From NCBI RefSeq assembly GCF_036023875.1, contig NZ_CP107931.1, positions 2,294,001 through 2,358,000 of the forward strand: a stretch of DNA of 64,000 nucleotides, in the 5' to 3' direction. Position 1 is the stretch's first letter; every line of letters starts with the position of its first letter. Below the pieces are notes generated by a model. That model was not told where the DNA came from and did not search any database. It saw nothing but the letters and a program-made list of their open reading frames with translations. A program made the position numbers and the translations under genes. This DNA comes from Mycobacterium sp. NBC_00419 (GTDB lineage: Bacteria; Actinomycetota; Actinomycetes; Mycobacteriales; Mycobacteriaceae). Shown here one piece after another: positions 18,545 to 26,924 of the stretch.

Positions 18545-19507
18545 TTAGACGGGCTGGACGTACAACACGAGCCCGCCGTCACGGCGGCCCGCGAACAGTC
18601 TCTGGTGGCGCAGATCCGAGCCGACGGCCACCCCGCCCTGGCCCCGCCACGCGGTGACCAGCGCGTCTACCGCGCGAATCTGCTTGTCGGTGAGTCCGCT
18701 GGCTCCGCCGCGCAGCAGCCACCCGCGGATCACCCGCCGCCGGACCGCCGCCGGTAGATCCGTCAGCGCCGCCACCGGCAGGGCGTCACCGCCGCCGGCT
18801 TCGGCCAGCGCGGCCTCGGCCAGCGCGTCGAGTGCCTCGGTGTCCTCGCGCAGTGCCGCCGCGGTACGCGCCAGCGCCTCGGCAACACCGCCGCCGAGGA
18901 CGTCTTCGAGTAGCGGGAGCACCTCGCCGCGCAGCCGGACACGGGTGTACCGCGAGTCGTGGTTGTGCGGGTCGTCCCATGCGGCAAGGCCGAGTTCGGC
19001 GCACGCCGCGTGGGTGAGGCTGCGGCGTTCGCCGAGCAGGGGCCGATACCAGGGTGGGTCGCAGGCCCGCATCCCGGCGATGGACCGCGCACCGGATCCG
19101 CGGCCCAGACCGAGCAGGACGGTCTCGGCCTGATCGTCGAGGGTGTGGGCGAGCAGCACCGGGGCCTGCGCCCGGGCAGCGTCCAGGGCGGTGTAGCGGG
19201 CGGTGCGGGCGGCGGCCTCGGGCCCGCCTTCGGTGCCGACCCGGACCGCGAGCACCGTGGCGTCGACGCAGCCCAGTTGCAGTGCCTGAACCCGCGCCGC
19301 CTCGGCCACGTCCGCCGAGCCGGGTTGTAGTTGGTGGTCGACGATCAACGCGGTGGTCGGCAGCGTCGCGGCGGCGGCCGCGGTCAGGGCCAGCGAGTCG
19401 GGCCCGCCGGACAGCGCCACGCACCAACCGGCCGCGGCGGGCAGGTGATCCGCCGCGAACCCGGCCAGGGTGGCCCGCAGCCGGACTACAGCACCCGGTC
19501 GATCCAC
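18545..19507 (-). CDS. tilS: tRNA(Ile)-lysidine synthase TilS
   Basis: TilS converts C34 of the CAU-anticodon tRNA-Ile to lysidine so that it reads AUA. The PP-loop ATPase motif ALSGGPDSLAL is at about residues 31-41, followed by VDHQLQPGS, GPEAAARTARYTAL and LLAHTLDDQAETVLLGLGRG. The C-terminal substrate domain is short, as in other mycobacterial TilS. The GTG 19507 start (MDRPGAVVRLRA) overlaps the upstream protease gene's stop by 22 bp; a longer frame from 19561 is Arg-rich shadow sequence. It corresponds to Rv3625c. Confidence 0.92.
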   Translation of the reverse strand: MDRPGAVVRLRATLAGFAADHLPAAAGWCVALSGGPDSLALTAAAAATLPTTALIVDHQLQPGSADVAEAARVQALQLGCVDATVLAVRVGTEGGPEAAARTARYTALDAARAQAPVLLAHTLDDQAETVLLGLGRGSGARSIAGMRACDPPWYRPLLGERRSLTHAACAELGLAAWDDPHNHDSRYTRVRLRGEVLPLLEDVLGGGVAEALARTAAALREDTEALDALAEAALAEAGGGDALPVAALTDLPAAVRRRVIRGWLLRGGASGLTDKQIRAVDALVTAWRGQGGVAVGSDLRHQRLFAGRRDGGLVLYVQPV

Positions 19508-20547
19508 CGCTGCGGATCTTCGATCTCGTCGGGCAGCGGCAGGGTGTCGGGGCCTGACCACACGGTGTTGAACCGGTCCATGCCGACCTTGGTCACGACG
19601 TGGTCGACGAACGCCTTGCCGCGGGTGTACTGGCTCATCTTGGCGTCCAGTCCGAGTAGCGCACGCAGCAGGCGTTGCAGCGGCGGCTGGTGCCGTTGCC
19701 GGCGTTGGTCGAAGCGGTTGCGGATGGTGTGTACCGACGGCACGACGGCCGGGCCCACGGCGTCCATCACGTGATCGGCGTGGCCCTCCAGCAGAGTGCC
19801 CAGGACGAGCAGTTGATCCATCGCCTGACGCTGCGGCTCGGACTGCACCGCGCGCATGAAGCCGAGGATGCCCTCGCTGTTGGGGTCGGGCGGCTTGCTG
19901 CCCGAGCGCCGGTCCTTGACGAACTCGGCCAGCCGGGCCACCACGGTCGCGACGTCGTCACCCGCGTCCGACGTCAGTACGCCGAGCGCGCGTGACATGT
20001 GTTGCGCCAGCCAGGGATTGGCGTTGAACTGCACGCGGTGTGTCACTTCGTGCAGGCATACCCAGAGCCGGAAGTCCGAGGGCGAAACCCGAAGTTGGCG
20101 TTCGACGGCGATGACGTTGGGGTAGACCAGCAGCAGCTGCCCGCCGGCCTGCGCCCCGACGGCGAACGGGTCGAACTGGCCGAGGATGCCCGAGGAGACG
20201 AACGCCAGCACCGCGCCGGTCTGCGCTCCGGTGATGCGGCCGGTGATCGGGTTGGCCGCCTTGTCCGTGCCGCCCGTCATCACCCGCATCGAGTCGGCCG
20301 CGGCGCGGATCCACTGCTCGCGGTCCACGATTCGGGCGTCGGGTACGGCCGCATCTGTGCCCAGATGGGTGACGTCACGCACCGGCCCTTCAGCCGCGCG
20401 TGATGCGCTGGCCAGCTCGTCGATGGCCTGACGGCGGGTGTAGTCGGTGGCCGGCGGTCCGGGCCGGGTCAGCCAGGCGCCGACGGTTCCGGCGAACTGC
20501 CAGTCCACGGCCCGACCGACGGTCAGGTCATCCGGTGTTTTGCTCAT
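19486..20547 (-). CDS. Zinc-dependent metalloprotease-like protein (DUF2342, Rv3626c type)
   Basis: The 353-residue protein contains a clear HExxH zincin motif, WVCLHEVTHRVQF, about residue 185. It belongs to the actinobacterial DUF2342 family, sometimes labelled coenzyme-F420-biosynthesis-associated. No signal peptide is seen, so it is probably cytoplasmic. Start ATG 20547 overlaps the dacB stop as ATGA; a start three codons upstream (20556) is less likely. The tight dacB-protease-tilS-hpt order is conserved with Rv3627c-Rv3624c. The substrate is not known. Confidence 0.85.
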   Translation of the reverse strand: MSKTPDDLTVGRAVDWQFAGTVGAWLTRPGPPATDYTRRQAIDELASASRAAEGPVRDVTHLGTDAAVPDARIVDREQWIRAAADSMRVMTGGTDKAANPITGRITGAQTGAVLAFVSSGILGQFDPFAVGAQAGGQLLLVYPNVIAVERQLRVSPSDFRLWVCLHEVTHRVQFNANPWLAQHMSRALGVLTSDAGDDVATVVARLAEFVKDRRSGSKPPDPNSEGILGFMRAVQSEPQRQAMDQLLVLGTLLEGHADHVMDAVGPAVVPSVHTIRNRFDQRRQRHQPPLQRLLRALLGLDAKMSQYTRGKAFVDHVVTKVGMDRFNTVWSGPDTLPLPDEIEDPQRWIDRVL

Positions 20548-21929
20548 GCGCCGCACCCGCAGGTGCGCAGCGTCGCGGCCAGGGTGTCGATCGCAACCCG
20601 GCCCATCGGGCCGGCGTCGTTGGAGATGAACGCGAAGGTGAGGACCTTGCCGCCGGCGTCGGTGACGATCCCGGCCAGCGAGTTGGTTCCGGTCAGCGAG
20701 CCGGTCTTGGCGCGTAGCCAGCCAGCCGACGATGTCCTCGGATCACCGCCCAGGAAACGATCCGACAGGGTGCCGCTGCCGCCGGCGATCGGCAGCAGAT
20801 CCACCAGGGGCCGCAGCGCGGGATGGTCGCGGCCGGCGGCCACGCCGACCACCTCGTCGAGGGTCGTGGCGGTCAGCCGGTCGAACACCGACAACCCGCT
20901 GGAATCGAACAGGGTGGCGCCGGTCATGTCGACGCCCGCCGAGGCCAGGGTGCTGGTGACGGCGTCGACGCCGCCGGCGAAGCTGAGCGGACGGCCGGTC
21001 GCTTTGGCCACTTCACGGGCGATCGTTTCGGCCATCACGTTGTCCGAGGCGTTCATCATCTGCCGGAGCCGTTCGATCAGCGGCGCCGACTGCACCGCGG
21101 CCAGCTGACGTCCGGTCGGCGCGGTGGCCGCGAAGGTGACGGTCGCCGGGTCGACGCCCAGCGCCGCGGCCAGCGCCCTCCCGGCATCCAGCGCCGGTGT
21201 GGTGGAGCGCCGCGACTCGACCGTGGTCGGTTGGGTGCGGCCGGCGTCGACCATCACCGCCTGCAGGGGTGCGATATCGCCGCCGGCGATGTCGGCGGGA
21301 TCCCAGCCCGGCGCGAAGTCGGGTCCGCTGAACAGCGATCCGTCCACCTGCACGGCGCTCACGCTGATGCCGCTCTTGCGGACCTGGTCGGCCAGGTCGC
21401 TGATGCGGGCGGCACCGCGATACCAGGTGTCCTCGTCGGCCGGGGCCGCCGACAGCGTGGCGTCACCGCCGCCGACGAGCACCACTACGCCGGGCTGGCG
21501 GGTCTGGTCGGCGGCGACCACGGTGGTGGTGACCCGCTCGTCGCGGTCCAGGGTGAGCAGTGCGGCACCGGCGGTGAGCACCTTGTTGGTCGATGCCGGC
21601 TGCATCGGAACCCCGGATCGCTGCTCCCAGAGCTGCTCGCCGGTGTCGGCGTCGGTGATCCGTCCGGTGATGTTGCCCAGGTTGGGGTCGGCGACGGGCG
21701 CGGCGAGGGCGGCGGCCAGGCCCGCCGTGGTGGGCGCACCCGCCGAGTCCGACACCGGCACGACCGCCGGGTTCGCGGTGGCCGGCGGTGGCGCGGCGGG
21801 CAGCTGCGCGGTACTGCTGTCCGCGCCCGTGGTCAGGAAAGCCACGGCCGCGACGACCACGGCGACCAGCGCGATGACCGCCGCGGCGACCATCGCGTGG
21901 GTGGAGCGCCGCCACCGCGAGGGATTCAT
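20544..21929 (-). CDS. dacB: D-alanyl-D-alanine carboxypeptidase, PBP4 (class C) type
   Basis: The 461-residue protein has an N-terminal membrane helix or signal anchor (about residues 12-34) followed by a Pro/Ala linker. A penicillin-binding domain of the DacB/PBP4 type follows, with all three active-site motifs: SxxK as ASTNK, SxN as ASDNV, and KTG as AKTGSLTG. It should trim peptidoglycan stem peptides or act as an endopeptidase outside the membrane. The start is ATG 21929 (MNPSRWRRSTH); further upstream the frame runs into the divergent ppa leader and is rejected. It corresponds to Rv3627c. Confidence 0.92.
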   Translation of the reverse strand: MNPSRWRRSTHAMVAAAVIALVAVVVAAVAFLTTGADSSTAQLPAAPPPATANPAVVPVSDSAGAPTTAGLAAALAAPVADPNLGNITGRITDADTGEQLWEQRSGVPMQPASTNKVLTAGAALLTLDRDERVTTTVVAADQTRQPGVVVLVGGGDATLSAAPADEDTWYRGAARISDLADQVRKSGISVSAVQVDGSLFSGPDFAPGWDPADIAGGDIAPLQAVMVDAGRTQPTTVESRRSTTPALDAGRALAAALGVDPATVTFAATAPTGRQLAAVQSAPLIERLRQMMNASDNVMAETIAREVAKATGRPLSFAGGVDAVTSTLASAGVDMTGATLFDSSGLSVFDRLTATTLDEVVGVAAGRDHPALRPLVDLLPIAGGSGTLSDRFLGGDPRTSSAGWLRAKTGSLTGTNSLAGIVTDAGGKVLTFAFISNDAGPMGRVAIDTLAATLRTCGCGA

Positions 21930-22089
21930 GACTTTCCTGACTGCATTGGCTTCATTGTGCCCAACCACCCTGTAGACCGCGGTATCGGTGGCGTTAGGGT
22001 TAGGCGCCGTCGGCGGCGCCGGCGGGCAGGAACGAAGCGACCCGGGATCAGCTCGGGCGAGCAGAACCATCGAAAAAAGGAGTCGCGCG

Positions 22090-22578
22090 GTGGAATTCGA
22101 CGTCACGATCGAGATCCCCAAGGGCCAGCGCAACAAGTACGAGGTCGACCACGAAACCGGCCGGGTGCGGCTCGATCGCTACCTCTACACCCCGATGGCC
22201 TACCCCGCGGACTACGGCTTCATCGAGGACACCCTCGGCGAAGACGGCGATCCGCTCGACGCCCTGGTGCTGCTGCCGCAGTCGGTGTTCCCCGGAGTGA
22301 TCGTCGAGGCCCGCCCGGTCGGCATGTTCAAGATGGTCGACGAGGCCGGCGGCGACGACAAGGTGCTCTGCGTGCCCGCCGGCGACCCGCGCTGGGACCA
22401 CATCCAGGACATCGGCGACGTGTCGAGCTTCGAACTGGAGTCGATCAAGCACTTCTTCGTGCACTACAAGGACCTCGAGCCCGGCAAGTACGTCAAGGCC
22501 GCCGACTTCGTCGGCCGCGCCGAGGCCGAGGCCGAGGTGGAACGCTCACGGGAGCGGTTCGCCGCCGAAGGTCACTGA
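22090..22578 (+). CDS. ppa: Inorganic pyrophosphatase
   Basis: The 162-residue family I pyrophosphatase hydrolyses PPi from biosynthesis. The start is GTG 22090 ([18 protein letters not shown]), with AAGGAG 7 nt upstream, which gives the length normal for the mycobacterial enzyme. The Mg-binding active-site sequence [11 protein letters not shown] is present, as are the substrate-binding [13 protein letters not shown] and [12 protein letters not shown]. It corresponds to Rv3628. Mycobacterial PPases have an N-terminal histidine feature that is not obvious here. Confidence 0.95.
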   Translation: MEFDVTIEIPKGQRNKYEVDHETGRVRLDRYLYTPMAYPADYGFIEDTLGEDGDPLDALVLLPQSVFPGVIVEARPVGMFKMVDEAGGDDKVLCVPAGDPRWDHIQDIGDVSSFELESIKHFFVHYKDLEPGKYVKAADFVGRAEAEAEVERSRERFAAEGH

Positions 22579-22657
22579 TTGAGAGCGCGGTGCAGGATTT
22601 AGCCTGCCCGTAACATCCGGTAACCCGGTTGTGGTTTGGGTTTCCCATGATGAACAC

Positions 22658-23194
22658 GTGTTGTTGCATCAGGGCATCGGTCTGCAGGCTTTCAACGAGC
22701 TGCCGGATCGCAAGGCCGTGCACGCTCTCTACGAGTGCTGCAACAGCGTGACGCTGGCCAGGGATTTGGCCAGGGGACGCCCGTATGCCGACCACAATGC
22801 GTTGTTCCGGCGTGCCGACGCGCTGCTGTTCTCGCTCTCGGAGACCTCGATCGACGACATCCTGCAGGCCTATCCGCATGTCGGCAGCCGGCCGCGCAGC
22901 ACCAAGTCGCAGGCCGAGCACTGCTCGGTGTGGGATGAGCGCCCCGAGGTGATGGCGGAACTCAACGCCGTGGTGCAGGACTACTCCGAACGCTTCGGCT
23001 ACGACTTCGTCATGCACGTCGGCGGGCTGGCACCTGACTGCTGCGCCGAGTCGGTCATTGGCATGGTCCGCGACCGGATGCACCACGATCCCGAGACGGA
23101 GCGCAAAGTGGTGCGCAACGAGTTGGCCCGGATCAACCGCAGCCGCCTCGAGCGGATGCTGGGCCCCGAGGGCGGCTACGACAACTGGGGCTGA
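22658..23194 (+). CDS. UraD-like (OHCU decarboxylase family) protein
   Basis: The ~178-residue protein matches the 2-oxo-4-hydroxy-4-carboxy-5-ureidoimidazoline decarboxylase family: FNELPDRKAVHALYECCNS at the start, RADALLFSLSETSIDDIL, and the C-terminal RMHHDPETERKVVRNELARI helix. OHCU decarboxylase forms S-allantoin from a urate-oxidation intermediate. In the family the catalytic histidine lies in an HP(D/E)L motif; here the equivalent is AYPHVG, with Tyr72 in the His position, while the downstream Glu (about 87) is kept. Activity is therefore uncertain. GTG 22658 is chosen over GTG 22631 for family fit. Allantoicase follows 54 bp downstream. Confidence 0.75.
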   Translation: MLLHQGIGLQAFNELPDRKAVHALYECCNSVTLARDLARGRPYADHNALFRRADALLFSLSETSIDDILQAYPHVGSRPRSTKSQAEHCSVWDERPEVMAELNAVVQDYSERFGYDFVMHVGGLAPDCCAESVIGMVRDRMHHDPETERKVVRNELARINRSRLERMLGPEGGYDNWG

Positions 23195-23236
23195 CACCCC
23201 AACGCCGTCCGTCCGGCCGAGATGCGGCCCGACACT

Positions 23237-23242
23237 TAGGCT
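23237..23242 (+). promoter_or_regulatory. Predicted leaderless promoter (-10) of alc
   Basis: TAGGCT lies 6 nt before GTG 23249 with no Shine-Dalgarno sequence. It implies that alc has its own promoter in the 54-bp gap after the UraD-like gene. Confidence 0.45.
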
Positions 23243-23248
23243 TGCCCG

Positions 23249-24268
23249 GTGACCGGCGCCGCGACCCCACAATTTCTGTCGTTTCCCGATCTGGCGGCGC
23301 GCCCGGCCGGCGGTTCGGTGGTGTGGGCCAACGACGACCTGTTCGCCGAGCGGGAGAACCTGATCAAGCCGCAGCCGGCGGAGTTCCGCCCGGCGACCTT
23401 CGGCCACAAGGGCCAGATCTACGACGGCTGGGAGACCCGCAGGCGCCGGGGAGTCACGGCCGACGACTGTGATCAGGCGATCGTGCGCCTCGGCGTGCCG
23501 GCCGTCGTGCACGGCGTCGTGATCGACACGGCCTGGTTCACCGGAAACTATCCCCCGCAGATCTCCGTCGAAGCCGCCTTCGTCGAGGGCTACCCCGGCG
23601 TCGGGGAGTTGCTCGAGGTGACCCCGTGGACCACCGTCGTCGAGCGCACAGGTGTCAACGGCGACACCCGAAACCCCTTCAAGGTCAACTCATCTCGCCG
23701 CTGGACGCACGTCCGGCTATCGATCTACCCCGACGGCGGCGTGGCGCGATTTCGGGTGCACGGCGAGGCGCTACTGGACCCCCGCTTCGCCCAGGGCACC
23801 CCGCTGGATCTCGCCGCGCTGGAGAACGGCGGCCGAGTCACCGCCTGCTCCAACATGTTCTACGGCTCGCCGAACAACCTGCTGCTGCCCGGCACAGCGC
23901 GCACGATGGGCGACGGCTGGGAGACCTCGCGGCGACGTGACGCCGGAAACGACTGGGTGCAGGTGCGATTGGCCGGGCAGGGCGTGCTCACCGGCGCCGA
24001 ACTGGACACCTCGTACTTTCTGGGCAACAGCCCCGGACAGGGACGGCTGATGGGCCGCGACGGCTCCGGTGACTGGTTCGAGGTGCTGCCCGTGACGGAC
24101 CTGCGGCCCGATACCCGGCACCGTTTCCTGCTCGACGACGCACCCCCGGTCACCGACGCCCGCCTGGACATCTACCCCGACGGCGGGATGGCCCGGCTGC
24201 GACTCTTCGGTCGGTTGACCGACGACGGGCTGCGCACGGTGCACCACAGGTGGGACGCCAGCGCCTAG
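23249..24268 (+). CDS. alc: Allantoicase
   Basis: Allantoicase splits allantoate to ureidoglycolate and urea in purine degradation. The 339-residue length fits the family, which is two tandem beta-jellyroll repeats. Here both repeats start with a matching sequence, YDGWETRRRR (about residue 54) and GDGWETSRRR (about 222). Both continue with VVIDTAWFTGNYPP versus AELDTSYFLGNSPG and RLSIYPDGGVAR versus RLDIYPDGGMAR. It sits next to the UraD-like gene, but uricase, HIU hydrolase, allantoinase and ureidoglycolate lyase are not in the window. Confidence 0.93.
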   Translation: MTGAATPQFLSFPDLAARPAGGSVVWANDDLFAERENLIKPQPAEFRPATFGHKGQIYDGWETRRRRGVTADDCDQAIVRLGVPAVVHGVVIDTAWFTGNYPPQISVEAAFVEGYPGVGELLEVTPWTTVVERTGVNGDTRNPFKVNSSRRWTHVRLSIYPDGGVARFRVHGEALLDPRFAQGTPLDLAALENGGRVTACSNMFYGSPNNLLLPGTARTMGDGWETSRRRDAGNDWVQVRLAGQGVLTGAELDTSYFLGNSPGQGRLMGRDGSGDWFEVLPVTDLRPDTRHRFLLDDAPPVTDARLDIYPDGGMARLRLFGRLTDDGLRTVHHRWDASA

Positions 24269-24271
24269 ATT
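24266..24271 (+). promoter_or_regulatory. Predicted leaderless promoter (-10) inside the alc stop
   Basis: TAGATT begins with the alc stop codon TAG and ends 7 nt before GTG 24279. This supports GTG 24279 rather than TTG 24270 as the start of the downstream hydrolase. Confidence 0.4.
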
Positions 24272-24278
24272 GGCGATC

Positions 24279-25241
24279 GTGGCCCTATCGATGGATCCTC
24301 AAGTCCTCGGTTTCCTGCAGCCCTTGATGGAAGCCGCCGCCCAGCTCGAGCCGCCCGCCGTGGGGGACGTCGCCACCCGCCGGGAACGCGCTGTGCCGTT
24401 CTTCGAGGTGCTCGCCGCGGGCCGCCCACCGGTCAGTGGCGTGCAGGCCCACCACTACACCGTCACCGCCTCCGACGGTGCCGAGCTGCCGCTGACCTGG
24501 TACGTCCCGGACTCCGCCCCGCCGGGCAGCGCGGTTCTCTACCTGCACGGCGGCGGCATGATCTACAGCCTGGCCGAAACCTCGCCGGCCTACGACACCG
24601 GCGTGCGCGCCTACGTCGCCGCCTCCGGGGTGCCGATGCTGATGGTGGATTACCGTGTGGCACCTGAACATTCGGGCCTAACGCCGGTCGAGGACTGCTA
24701 CGCCGCGCTGTGCTGGCTGGCCGAGCACGCCGGTGAGCTCGGTGTCGACCCGTCCCGGCTGGGGGTGGCCGGCGACAGCGCAGGTGGCGGGCTGGCCGCC
24801 GGGGTGAGCCTGCTGGCCCGCGACCGCGGCGGCCCGAACCTGGCGCTGCAGCTGCTGATCTACCCGATGCTCGACGACCGCACCACTACGCCGGATCCTG
24901 CACTGCCCCCGGAATTTCTGACCTGGACCTACGAAGACAACGTCACCGGCTGGGGTGCGCTGCTCGGCGACGCGGCCGGTGGTGCCGAGGTGTCGGCCTA
25001 CTGTGCGCCCGCACGGGCGCAGGACCTGGCCGGCCTGCCACCGACCTACCTCGACACCGGCGATCTGGACATCTTCCGCGACGAGGATGTTCGCTATGCG
25101 CAGCGGCTCTTAGCGGCCGGGGTGCCCACCGAACTACATGTGCACCCGGGCTGCCCGCACGCCTTCGAGGCGCTGGCACCCGCGGCTGATGTGTCCCAGC
25201 GGGTGATCGCCGACCGGGTGCGCCGGCTGCGGGCGCTGTAG
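24279..25241 (+). CDS. Alpha/beta hydrolase, hormone-sensitive-lipase (Lip/acetyl-hydrolase) type
   Basis: The 320-residue esterase has the HSL oxyanion motif YLHGGGM, the nucleophile elbow GDSAGGGLAAG with its Ser, the acid region TGDLDIFRDED and the catalytic His in HPGCPHAFE. Mycobacteria have many such Lip enzymes acting on short acyl esters. GTG 24279 is chosen because TAGATT lies 7 nt upstream; ATG 24291 is another option. No signal peptide is visible. Its closeness to alc (10 bp) does not imply a purine role. Confidence 0.88.
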   Translation: MALSMDPQVLGFLQPLMEAAAQLEPPAVGDVATRRERAVPFFEVLAAGRPPVSGVQAHHYTVTASDGAELPLTWYVPDSAPPGSAVLYLHGGGMIYSLAETSPAYDTGVRAYVAASGVPMLMVDYRVAPEHSGLTPVEDCYAALCWLAEHAGELGVDPSRLGVAGDSAGGGLAAGVSLLARDRGGPNLALQLLIYPMLDDRTTTPDPALPPEFLTWTYEDNVTGWGALLGDAAGGAEVSAYCAPARAQDLAGLPPTYLDTGDLDIFRDEDVRYAQRLLAAGVPTELHVHPGCPHAFEALAPAADVSQRVIADRVRRLRAL

Positions 25242-25256
25242 GCGTTGCAGACGCGG

Positions 25257-25673
25257 TCAGGCAGCCGAGATGCGAAGCCGGCTACGGATCCGGCGCAGCG
25301 CATCCTGAGCCTGGGGCCGCAGGTCCTCCTGCGGTGACAGCGGGATCAGCGTCACCCCGTCGGCCACCCCGGCGACGAACAGGTCGGCGACCATTCCGGC
25401 CAGGCCGTCCACCGTGCCCGCGTAGTGCACCGTCGACTCACCGGCATGTCCGGAGATCGCGGTGAGCGCGATGCGGGAGTCCTCGGCGACCGCGACGGCG
25501 ACGTCGAGGACCACCGGGACGTCGGCGGGCAGCCGGCGGCGGCGGCGCTGGGCCTCTTGGAGATTGGCTGCTCGCAGGCGCACCACCGGGTGACCGCCTG
25601 CGGTGAGCTCCGTCCACTCCCCCACCGCGTCGGTGATGAACACCCGTGGACTGCGCCCGCGTGATTCCGGCAT
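25257..25673 (-). CDS. Small protein resembling the C-terminal part of luciferase-like monooxygenases
   Basis: A 138-residue protein starts at ATG 25673. The middle section AGTVDGLAGMVADLFVAGVADGVTLIP resembles, by eye, the late helix-strand segment of SnaA/NtaA-type flavin monooxygenases (pattern: G-T-p-x-x-v-A-d-x-L-x-x-f-x-x-g-a-A-D-G-f). The N-terminal catalytic barrel of that family is absent. It may be a decayed or stand-alone derivative; a different family is equally possible. It converges on the esterase (15-bp gap) and lies 66 bp downstream of the TerC gene on the same strand. Confidence 0.55.
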   Translation of the reverse strand: MPESRGRSPRVFITDAVGEWTELTAGGHPVVRLRAANLQEAQRRRRRLPADVPVVLDVAVAVAEDSRIALTAISGHAGESTVHYAGTVDGLAGMVADLFVAGVADGVTLIPLSPQEDLRPQAQDALRRIRSRLRISAA

Positions 25674-25680
25674 AGTCGCC

Positions 25681-25686
25681 ACGCTA
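25681..25686 (-). promoter_or_regulatory. Predicted leaderless promoter (-10) of the 138-residue protein gene
   Basis: On the minus strand TAGCGT lies 7 nt before ATG 25673. It would drive the gene separately from the TerC gene upstream. Confidence 0.4.
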
Positions 25687-25739
25687 GGGACGCCGGTCCG
25701 GTCCGCCAACGGTTGCACTCAGCCGGACGCGAAAGAACC

Positions 25740-26708
25740 TCAGCCCTTGTTGGTTGCCCGGGTCTTGAGCAGGCTGGCCACCATCGTCAGGAACAACGTC
25801 AAGATGATGACCGCCAGGCTCAGCAGGGTCGGAATCTCGGGCACGTTGACGTGCTCGCCGCCGTTGATGAACGGCACGGTGTTCTCGTGCAATGCGTGCA
25901 GCACCAGCTTGACGCCGATGAAGAACAGGATGAACGCCAGGCCCTGCGACAGGTACACCAGGCGGTTCAGCAGGTCGCCGAGCAGGAAGTACAGCTGGCG
26001 CAACCCCATCAGCGCGAACAGGTTGGCGGTGAACACCAGATACGGCTCGCTGGTCAGCCCGTAGATCGCCGGGATCGAGTCGAGCGCGAACAACAGATCG
26101 GTGGTGCCCAACGCGACGATGACCAGAAACATCGGGGTCATCAGGCGCTTGCCGCCGTCCTTGATGTACAGCTTGAGTCCGTCCCACTTGTCAGTGGTGT
26201 TGAGGTAGGTCCGGGCGAAGCGCACCACCGCGTTCTCGGCGTCGTCGTCGTGGTCGGTGTCACGGACCAGCTTGACCGCGGTGACCACCAGGAACGCGCC
26301 GAAGATGTAGAAGATCCACGAAAACTTCGTGATCGCAACGGCTCCCAGCGCGATGAAGATGCCGCGGAACACCAGTGCGAGCACGATGCCGACCAGCAGC
26401 GCCTGCTGCTGGTACACCTTGGGCACGCCGAAGCTGGCCATGATGATGATGAAGATGAACAGGTTGTCCACCGACAGGCTGTACTCGGTGAGCCAGCCCG
26501 CGAAGAACTCCAGGCCGAACTGGCTGCCGTGGAAGTTCCACACCCAGATCCCGAACGCGATGGCCAGGCCCACGTAGAACGACAGATAGATGGCGCATTC
26601 GCGCATGGTCGGCTCGTGCGGCCGGCGGGCGATGACGATCACGTCGAACAGCAGGATGGCCACCGTCACCCCGAGGGTGATCAGCCACTCGAGCTGGGAA
26701 ACATTCAC
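25740..26708 (-). CDS. TerC/Alx-family integral membrane protein
   Basis: The 322-residue protein has about nine membrane helices and the TerC signature with membrane-embedded acidic residues: LTEYSLSVDNLFIF (Glu and Asp in the helix) and LFALDSIPAIYGLTSEPYLVFTANLFALMGLRQLYF. Members such as Alx and MeeF/MeeY export manganese or support secreted metalloenzymes. A soluble acidic loop (DTDHDDDAEN) lies mid-protein. The start GTG 26708 has GGAGGT 6 nt upstream; starts further upstream are in the leader. The leader has features of a yybP-ykoY manganese riboswitch, which supports Mn-dependent expression. Confidence 0.9.
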   Translation of the reverse strand: MNVSQLEWLITLGVTVAILLFDVIVIARRPHEPTMRECAIYLSFYVGLAIAFGIWVWNFHGSQFGLEFFAGWLTEYSLSVDNLFIFIIIMASFGVPKVYQQQALLVGIVLALVFRGIFIALGAVAITKFSWIFYIFGAFLVVTAVKLVRDTDHDDDAENAVVRFARTYLNTTDKWDGLKLYIKDGGKRLMTPMFLVIVALGTTDLLFALDSIPAIYGLTSEPYLVFTANLFALMGLRQLYFLLGDLLNRLVYLSQGLAFILFFIGVKLVLHALHENTVPFINGGEHVNVPEIPTLLSLAVIILTLFLTMVASLLKTRATNKG

Positions 26709-26732
26709 AACAGACCTCCGGGCGTCACAAAA

Positions 26733-26836
26733 CGTCCGAGGTCTCTTCCGCCGCATACAACTCGCGGCCCGCGGCACCGGACGGCCGATGACGGCCGCCG
26801 TGGTGACGACACCGCGACGAAGGAATACTCCCCTCT
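26733..26836 (-). promoter_or_regulatory. Candidate yybP-ykoY manganese riboswitch in the TerC leader
   Basis: On the minus strand the leader contains GGGGAGTA (26833-26826), the hallmark 5' segment of the yybP-ykoY class. CCGTCATCGG (26794-26785) resembles its conserved loop, and the GAGACCTCGGACG segment (26745-26733) could close the stem. The ribosome-binding site GGAGGT follows 12-18 nt later. The class binds Mn2+ and commonly precedes TerC/Alx and MntP genes. The call rests on motif and context, without covariance scoring. Confidence 0.65.
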
Positions 26837-26842
26837 GCGAGC

Positions 26843-26871
26843 AGTCTGTCAGTAGTCACAGGACAGCACAA
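26843..26871 (-). promoter_or_regulatory. Predicted promoter of the TerC leader
   Basis: On the minus strand TTGTGC (26871-26866) and CAGACT (26848-26843) are separated by 17 nt. The predicted transcription start near 26836 falls just before the riboswitch candidate. Confidence 0.4.
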
Positions 26872-26910
26872 ACCGACCGCGTCGGACGCTCTCCCGTAAT
26901 CAGGGACGCC

Positions 26911-26916
26911 TAGTAT
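26911..26916 (+). promoter_or_regulatory. Predicted -10 element of the Pls/PosA-type gene
   Basis: TAGTAT ends 8 nt before GTG 26925 and no Shine-Dalgarno sequence is present, consistent with a leaderless or nearly leaderless transcript for the five-gene operon. Confidence 0.45.
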
Positions 26917-26924
26917 CCACAGTC

